NCBI RefSeq assembly: GCF_001613505.1
Contig: NZ_BDCM01000027.1
Coordinates: 1 to 64,000, forward strand
DNA: 64,000 nucleotides
DNA from: Nocardia mikamii NBRC 108933
GTDB lineage: Bacteria > Actinomycetota > Actinomycetes > Mycobacteriales > Mycobacteriaceae
Reading direction: 5' to 3'
Shown here: positions 60,087-64,000 of the stretch, piece by piece
Layout: every line of letters begins with the position of its first letter
Position numbering within the stretch: position 1 is the stretch's first letter
Program-made: the position numbers and the translations under genes
Notes under the pieces: model-generated
Databases searched by the model: none
Told to the model about the DNA's origin: nothing
The model's input: only the letters and a program-made list of their open reading frames with translations

Positions 60087-61025
60087 TTATTCGCTGGCCC
60101 ATGGCCCGACCACCTGTAGCGGTGCCCGGCTGTTGGTGTCGATCTGTACCCGCGCGCCGATGGGCAGGGTGTATTTGGTGCTGGTGTGACCGAACGGCAG
60201 GCCGGTCAGGATCGGGAAGTCGTAGCTGTCAGCCAGGTCGTGCAACATCGCCGTGGCACCCCAGCCTCGGGAGTTCTCACAGTTCACCAACTCACCGACC
60301 ACCATGCCGGAAATCCGGTCCAGCACACCCAGATCCCGGAAATGCGTCAGCGTGGCATCAAGCTGCTCGATCGGCTTGCCCACGTCTTCCCACGCGAAAA
60401 CCGCTCCGTCCCAACTCGGTTCGTACGGTGTGCCGAGAAGGTTGCGCACCGCCGACAAGCATCCGGCAACGAGCGGGCCCTCTGCGGTGCCCGGCCGCAA
60501 TACAGTGACCGGTGCATCCTTGAGGAGACCGGCCGCCGCCTCGCCGCCGACCATCCGCACGAAATGCTGCACGGTCAGCTGGTCCGGTTCGGGACTGCCC
60601 CAGTCCCAGACCACCGAGGGGCCGTGGAAGGTGACCAGGCCGGTCTGGGCGGTGATGGCGTTCAGAATCGCTGTCGGATCGCTCACGCCGACAATAACTT
60701 TCGGATGCCGACCCAGTGTGGTGTAGTCCAAGCCGCCGAGTAGCCGGTTCGAGTTCTTGCCTCCGCCGGCAAAGACGATGCCTTTGATGGTCGAGTCTCG
60801 GATGAAGGCGTGGAGATCGGCGAGGATCGGCTGTTCGGGCGCGGCCCGGTACCCGAATTCCTGCCTGGCCGTCTCGGAGACCACCACGTCGAAGCCCGCG
60901 GCTTTGAGTGCGGTCAGGCCGCGTTCGAACCAGTCGGCGTCGGTGAAGGGCTCCGGCGCCGACGAGGTGACGACGCCGATGCGGTCACCGGGCTTGAGCG
61001 CGGGGGGACGGATGGCCTCAGCCAT
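60087..61025 (-). CDS. MccF-like S66 serine peptidase
   Basis: 312 residues. S66 family fold with the nucleophile S115 in VIVGVSDPTAIL, Glu E213 in VFAWEDVGKPIEQLD and H280 in LPFGHTSTKYTLP. The segment FAGGGKNSNRLLGGLDY has the NSN-x-LL feature of the MccF branch rather than the GYG-x-RLL of LD-carboxypeptidase A. MccF enzymes hydrolyse the amide between an amino acid and a nucleotide in microcin C-type toxins and give immunity. Next to an aaRS-like gene, self-immunity against an aminoacyl-nucleotide or a processing step in its biosynthesis is the natural reading. Cytoplasmic, no signal peptide. Confidence 0.85.
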   Translation of the reverse strand: MAEAIRPPALKPGDRIGVVTSSAPEPFTDADWFERGLTALKAAGFDVVVSETARQEFGYRAAPEQPILADLHAFIRDSTIKGIVFAGGGKNSNRLLGGLDYTTLGRHPKVIVGVSDPTAILNAITAQTGLVTFHGPSVVWDWGSPEPDQLTVQHFVRMVGGEAAAGLLKDAPVTVLRPGTAEGPLVAGCLSAVRNLLGTPYEPSWDGAVFAWEDVGKPIEQLDATLTHFRDLGVLDRISGMVVGELVNCENSRGWGATAMLHDLADSYDFPILTGLPFGHTSTKYTLPIGARVQIDTNSRAPLQVVGPWASE

Positions 61026-61073
61026 AGGTGGTTTCCTCCAGGATGATGGTCGATAGGACAGCGAACTAGGGCC

Positions 61074-62453
61074 CTACAGGCGGTCAACAGTGATCGAGGC
61101 TGTGGGGGTGAGGCGCATTTGTGTGGCGGCACGCGCTCGCGCCACTGTAGCCGCCGATGTCCACGGCGTTTGCGAATCGTAGTAGTCGAAGTGCGACCAG
61201 CCCTCCAGGCTGCTGGGTGGTTCGAAACCGGCTCGCACGGCATCCTCGTAGAGTGGTGTGCCTGGGTATGGCGCGAACAGGTGCACGCGGGTTTCCGGCG
61301 TCGGATCGAGCTGCCGCAACTGGTCTATCAGGGCGTAGGTGTCGTCTACCTCATCTTCACGTTCGCCGGGAAAGCCCACGATGAACGTGTAGGACCCGAG
61401 CAGCCCATGCGCGGCGATATCCGCAGTGACATCGAGGATTTGGTCGCGGGTGACTTCCTTTCGCACCACCTCGCGGAGCACGCGGTCGTTGCCGGATTCG
61501 ATGCCCATCAGCAGGCGCGAGCCTCCACTGTCAGCGACCAGTCGCAGCAGCGGAATACGCGCCCGGCGCGCCTTCAAGATGTCGTTCGGATTGATCGATG
61601 CCGCCCACCGGATGTCCAGCTCGCCGTCGATGACGCCCTCACAGAATGCGGCGGCACGACGCAGGTTGACGAACCAGTCGGCGTCGTAGAACTTGATTCC
61701 GCTCAAGGAGAAACGGCGGCGCAGGTCGTCGATGTCGGCGACCAGCCCATCAGCAGCCATCGCACGGTATTTGCGTTGGTAGGTCAGCTCATAGCAAAAC
61801 TGGCACTTGTAGACACACCCTTGCGAGCTGATGTAGTTCAGCGTCCGTGGGGCCACGGTTGGATCGTCACGAACGTAGTTCTCGACATCCAACAGGTGCC
61901 ACGGGTAGTGCCCCATCAGACCGGTGCGAGGCGGATTGACCGGCCCCCGGACCAAGTCACGGCCACGACAGGCAACTAGACCGGGCACATCTTCCCAGGC
62001 AGTGTTGGCTCGAAGCGCTGTCACGAAGGCGGGTAGCGCGTTCTGGCCCGGCCCGACCAGCACGGCGTCGACCATCTCGTGTCGCGCCGTCTGGTCGGGC
62101 AGCACGTTGACATGGGGACCGCCGAATACCACTGGAGGGCAGTGGGCTCGTTGCTTTGCCGCGCGCACCAATTCGAGAGCGTGGCCGATCTGCCCGCCAC
62201 CGGTCATGATGCTCACCCCGATACACAGCGCCCGGTCGAGGTATTCATCAAGGAAGCGCTCCCAGCCAGCCATGTCCTGCTGGTTGCCGTCGAACAGCAC
62301 CACGTCTGCCAGGCCCTCGTCCATCAGCGGCTTGGCGATCGTAAGCAGTGAGAACGGCATCCAGAAGTAGACGTAATCCTTCTCGTGGTCAACCTTGGGA
62401 TACAACAGGATCACCAACGGTCGTGCGGCGGGTAGCCCGAGAAGACTCATCAT
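61074..62453 (-). CDS. B12-binding-type radical SAM enzyme
   Basis: 459 residues from an ATG overlapping the previous stop (ATGA); earlier in-frame codons are not needed. The N-terminal Rossmann domain (about 1-165: PLVILLYPKVDHEKDYVYFW, VVLFDGNQQDMAGWERFLDE, VVFGGPHVNVLPDQTARHEM) matches cobalamin-binding domains of class B radical SAM enzymes, without the DxHxxG motif. Radical SAM core: SSQGCVYKCQFCYELTYQRK with C213, C217, C220, then GIKFYDADWFVNLRRAAAF and LLMGIESGNDRVLREVVRK. The enzyme probably methylates or rearranges an unactivated carbon. It would need SAM, a 4Fe-4S cluster and probably cobalamin. Confidence 0.88.
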   Translation of the reverse strand: MMSLLGLPAARPLVILLYPKVDHEKDYVYFWMPFSLLTIAKPLMDEGLADVVLFDGNQQDMAGWERFLDEYLDRALCIGVSIMTGGGQIGHALELVRAAKQRAHCPPVVFGGPHVNVLPDQTARHEMVDAVLVGPGQNALPAFVTALRANTAWEDVPGLVACRGRDLVRGPVNPPRTGLMGHYPWHLLDVENYVRDDPTVAPRTLNYISSQGCVYKCQFCYELTYQRKYRAMAADGLVADIDDLRRRFSLSGIKFYDADWFVNLRRAAAFCEGVIDGELDIRWAASINPNDILKARRARIPLLRLVADSGGSRLLMGIESGNDRVLREVVRKEVTRDQILDVTADIAAHGLLGSYTFIVGFPGEREDEVDDTYALIDQLRQLDPTPETRVHLFAPYPGTPLYEDAVRAGFEPPSSLEGWSHFDYYDSQTPWTSAATVARARAATQMRLTPTASITVDRL

Positions 62454-63505
62454 GCCCCCACCTCCAGCGACAGCCGTGCCGACGTCCGGAATTCTGCCTG
62501 GGTGTACGGCGCTATAGCGCCGTGAACACAGTCGCGCAACCGGTCCTCGTCTGTGACCAGCCCGGCGAGGTCCACCGTGTTGTCCTGGCGCAACAGGCAG
62601 TACTGCAACCGCAGATCCGCGGTGAGACGCAACGCCATCAGAGCGTCGTGGCAGGGATAGAACGGGCAGCCGTTGCACACTGGGCCGTACCAGGCGCCGG
62701 CCTTGCTGTCCTTGAGCATCAGCCGGAGGCCAGTCGGCAACGTAATGGCAGTCATGGGGTGTCCGAGGCCGCCCTGGGTGATGACCTCCTGCTTCACCGC
62801 CACTGCGGCAAAGCGCTCGGCGAACACCTCCAAAGGCGTGTACAGGTCGCGGAGCGTCTTGCCACGTCGGATCGCCAAACGGCGAGCGAAGCTCTCCGCT
62901 CCTTCATCCAGATCCTTGATGACATCGAGCAGCTTCAACGTCCGAATCCCGTTGCGGGAGCAGAAATCCGCCAGCGAAGCCACCTCCTCATCGTTGATAC
63001 CACCCATCACGACGGTGTTCACCTTCACCGGCACACCAGTCTGCACGCAGCGCTGCAACGCACCGATCACCTGCGGCAAATCGTCCACACCGCACAGCTC
63101 GCTGTGCAGGTGCGGGTCCAGGGTGTCGATACTCATGTTGAACTGCGTGACCCCCAGAGACGCCAGGCGTTCAGCGCGCTCACCGATACGCGGGTGCCGC
63201 GAAATGATCTCGATCTCGGAAAAGCCGACCTCCCGGTGCAGGCGGCGCACCGCGACCTCCAGCGGCTCGTACAACGCCGGATCGCCGCCGGTCAGCTTGA
63301 TGCTGTCGATCCCGACAGCACGCACTTGGGCAGCGACAGCAATCAGATCATCGACTGCGAGCTCGCTACCCGGAGCAGTCGCAACCGCTTCGCCGGACGG
63401 ACGGCAAAAGAAACAAGCACGGCCGCAGCGCGCGTTCAGCGTGACCCGGAACTGCGGCAGACGAGGCGCTTCAGCGCGGCTATTGCTGACATCCATAGCT
63501 GTCAT
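62450..63505 (-). CDS. MoaA-like radical SAM enzyme with auxiliary cluster motif, first gene of the operon
   Basis: 351 residues. Radical SAM motif C27-x3-C31-x2-C34 in NARCGRACFFCRPSG, GGDPALYEPL for SAM binding. The MoaA-like C-terminal segment has C277, C280, C285 and C303 in PVCNGCPFYPC and LRLTADLRLQYCLLR, similar to the second 4Fe-4S site of MoaA but with an insertion. MoaA's C-terminal Gly-Gly is absent (ends LEVGA). MoaA acts on GTP; a nucleotide or nucleoside substrate is therefore plausible here, by inference. The gene starts the coupled eight-gene operon; a second in-frame ATG lies three codons downstream. Confidence 0.87.
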   Translation of the reverse strand: MTAMDVSNSRAEAPRLPQFRVTLNARCGRACFFCRPSGEAVATAPGSELAVDDLIAVAAQVRAVGIDSIKLTGGDPALYEPLEVAVRRLHREVGFSEIEIISRHPRIGERAERLASLGVTQFNMSIDTLDPHLHSELCGVDDLPQVIGALQRCVQTGVPVKVNTVVMGGINDEEVASLADFCSRNGIRTLKLLDVIKDLDEGAESFARRLAIRRGKTLRDLYTPLEVFAERFAAVAVKQEVITQGGLGHPMTAITLPTGLRLMLKDSKAGAWYGPVCNGCPFYPCHDALMALRLTADLRLQYCLLRQDNTVDLAGLVTDEDRLRDCVHGAIAPYTQAEFRTSARLSLEVGA

Positions 63506-63778
63506 GGTCTGCCCGAAAAACGCTCAGCGTCAACGAAATACCCGTCTTCGCACTGTCATAGATAATCTTGCCCACCCCGCGAGATGCTGACATTACTGAC
63601 ACGCCCGCCGTGAGTCTGGCGGGTTGGGGACCGCTGCGACCACGAGCGGCTGGAGACCAAGTGGTGACACGAAGACACAGACCAAATTCTTCCGAAGAGG
63701 TCACTTACCCGTCTTGCGCTGCGGGCCTCCCTAAATGGTTGATGTTCCTTGTCGGTGGTGCCGTCTACTGTGCCCGGC
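63506..63778. promoter_or_regulatory. Divergent promoter region of the radical SAM operon
   Basis: 273 bases between the operon's first gene and a plus-strand gene at the window edge. No repeat of the GGGTA-TR-TACCC type is seen. TATCTA on the minus strand, near 63555-63560, is a possible -10 for the operon but lacks a clear -35. Otherwise nothing notable. Confidence 0.35.
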
Positions 63779-64000
63779 ATGTCCCTGGACCATCTTGCTG
63801 ATATCGCAGTCGAGTTGGCTGCGACAACCGAGGACGCACTCCGAAACTCGGTGGACGAGATCGAACGCGCTTCGCGCAGTTGTGGTTTAACGGTTGTGCC
63901 GGCGAGGATCGAGTCCAGCGGGATCGTTCTCGATCCGATGATGAACGCCAGTGGCGTCGTTGACCTCGCTGCCTCCGTCAACGCCAGGATGATGTACCTG
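63779..64000 (+). CDS. Start of an uncharacterised protein (cut by right edge)
   Basis: ATG at 63779 opens a frame that stays open for all 74 codons to the window edge. The product begins MSLDHLADIAVELAATTEDA, then RNSVDEIERASRSCGLTVVP and ends SVNARMMYL. Amphipathic helices and ordinary actinobacterial codon use support a real gene. No family can be named from this fragment. It is divergent from the radical SAM operon and could share its control region. Confidence 0.55.
   Translation, partial: MSLDHLADIAVELAATTEDALRNSVDEIERASRSCGLTVVPARIESSGIVLDPMMNASGVVDLAASVNARMMYL

Noticed and set aside
62450..63505. Viperin-like antiviral enzyme as an alternative for the first radical SAM gene
   Set aside because: The auxiliary C-terminal cysteines and LRLTAD segment fit MoaA-like enzymes, and viperin's characteristic N-terminal and C-terminal motifs are not seen.
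1..64000. CRISPR array, tRNA, rRNA or insertion sequence
   Set aside because: No regular repeat-spacer pattern, no cloverleaf with conserved T-arm, no rRNA signature and no transposase gene were found. The only broken recombinase-like sequence is the HTH remnant at 1992-2514.

Overview
The window is high-GC actinobacterial DNA, most probably from Nocardia or a close mycolic-acid-containing relative. The basis is the strong G/C third-position bias, the many GTG starts and 4-base start/stop overlaps, two cutinase-family secreted proteins, a Gly/Ala-rich 'insoluble domain' protein, and several regulators of the XRE-MmyB and DUF5753 types. The species assignment is inference.

Region 1 (1-2514) is chromosome or older accessory DNA. 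It holds the C-terminal part of a large, A/T-richer protein resembling Avs/STAND-type defence ATPases, and a frameshifted helix-turn-helix remnant.

Region 2 (about 2.5-35.8 kb) is an integrated conjugative element. It has a tyrosine integrase and an excisionase at its left end. The transfer genes follow: a PrgI-VirB4 fusion ATPase, a VirB6/TrbL-like membrane protein, a VirB2/TrbC-like small membrane protein, a sigma-factor-like protein, a DNA methyltransferase with a degenerate partner, a VirD4-type coupling protein, a replication-relaxation protein, a VirB1-like SLT-NlpC/P60 wall hydrolase and a VirB8-like protein. Between the two divergent transfer operons sit 11-bp phased repeats in opposite orientations around a hairpin, a candidate oriT or control array. 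No canonical relaxase was recognised. The distal part carries a MoxR ATPase with a VWA/HExxH protein, a ParA-like/BTAD fusion, and an envelope module: two cutinases, two lipase-fold proteins without the catalytic serine, an insoluble-domain protein, and a 35-residue amphipathic peptide that resembles the small porins of Corynebacteriales.

Region 3 (about 36-46.5 kb) is a mosaic of regulators and small proteins: two XRE-MmyB regulators, a Baeyer-Villiger-type monooxygenase, a nucleoside hydrolase, a DUF5753 protein without its HTH, small unknown proteins, and a TPR regulator facing a HAD hydrolase. The BVMO/regulator intergenic region has three copies of a TGCCC-N5-GGGCA palindrome.

Region 4 (46.4-54.6 kb) holds a CYP157-like P450 without the ExxR arginine, coupled to an LCMT-type methyltransferase. 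A LuxR-type STAND regulator is divergent from it, and a FAD monooxygenase follows with two small proteins. Both main intergenic regions share a palindromic box of the form GGGTA-TR-TACCC.

Region 5 (54.8-63.5 kb) is a tightly coupled eight-gene minus-strand operon. In transcription order it encodes a MoaA-like radical SAM enzyme, a B12-type radical SAM enzyme, an MccF-like S66 peptidase, a stand-alone class II aminoacyl-tRNA synthetase homologue, a small unknown protein, an SDR, a WYL regulator and an HhH-GPD DNA glycosylase. I read it as a candidate uncharacterised biosynthetic operon with its own self-protection genes. The product is unknown. A new gene starts on the plus strand at the right edge.
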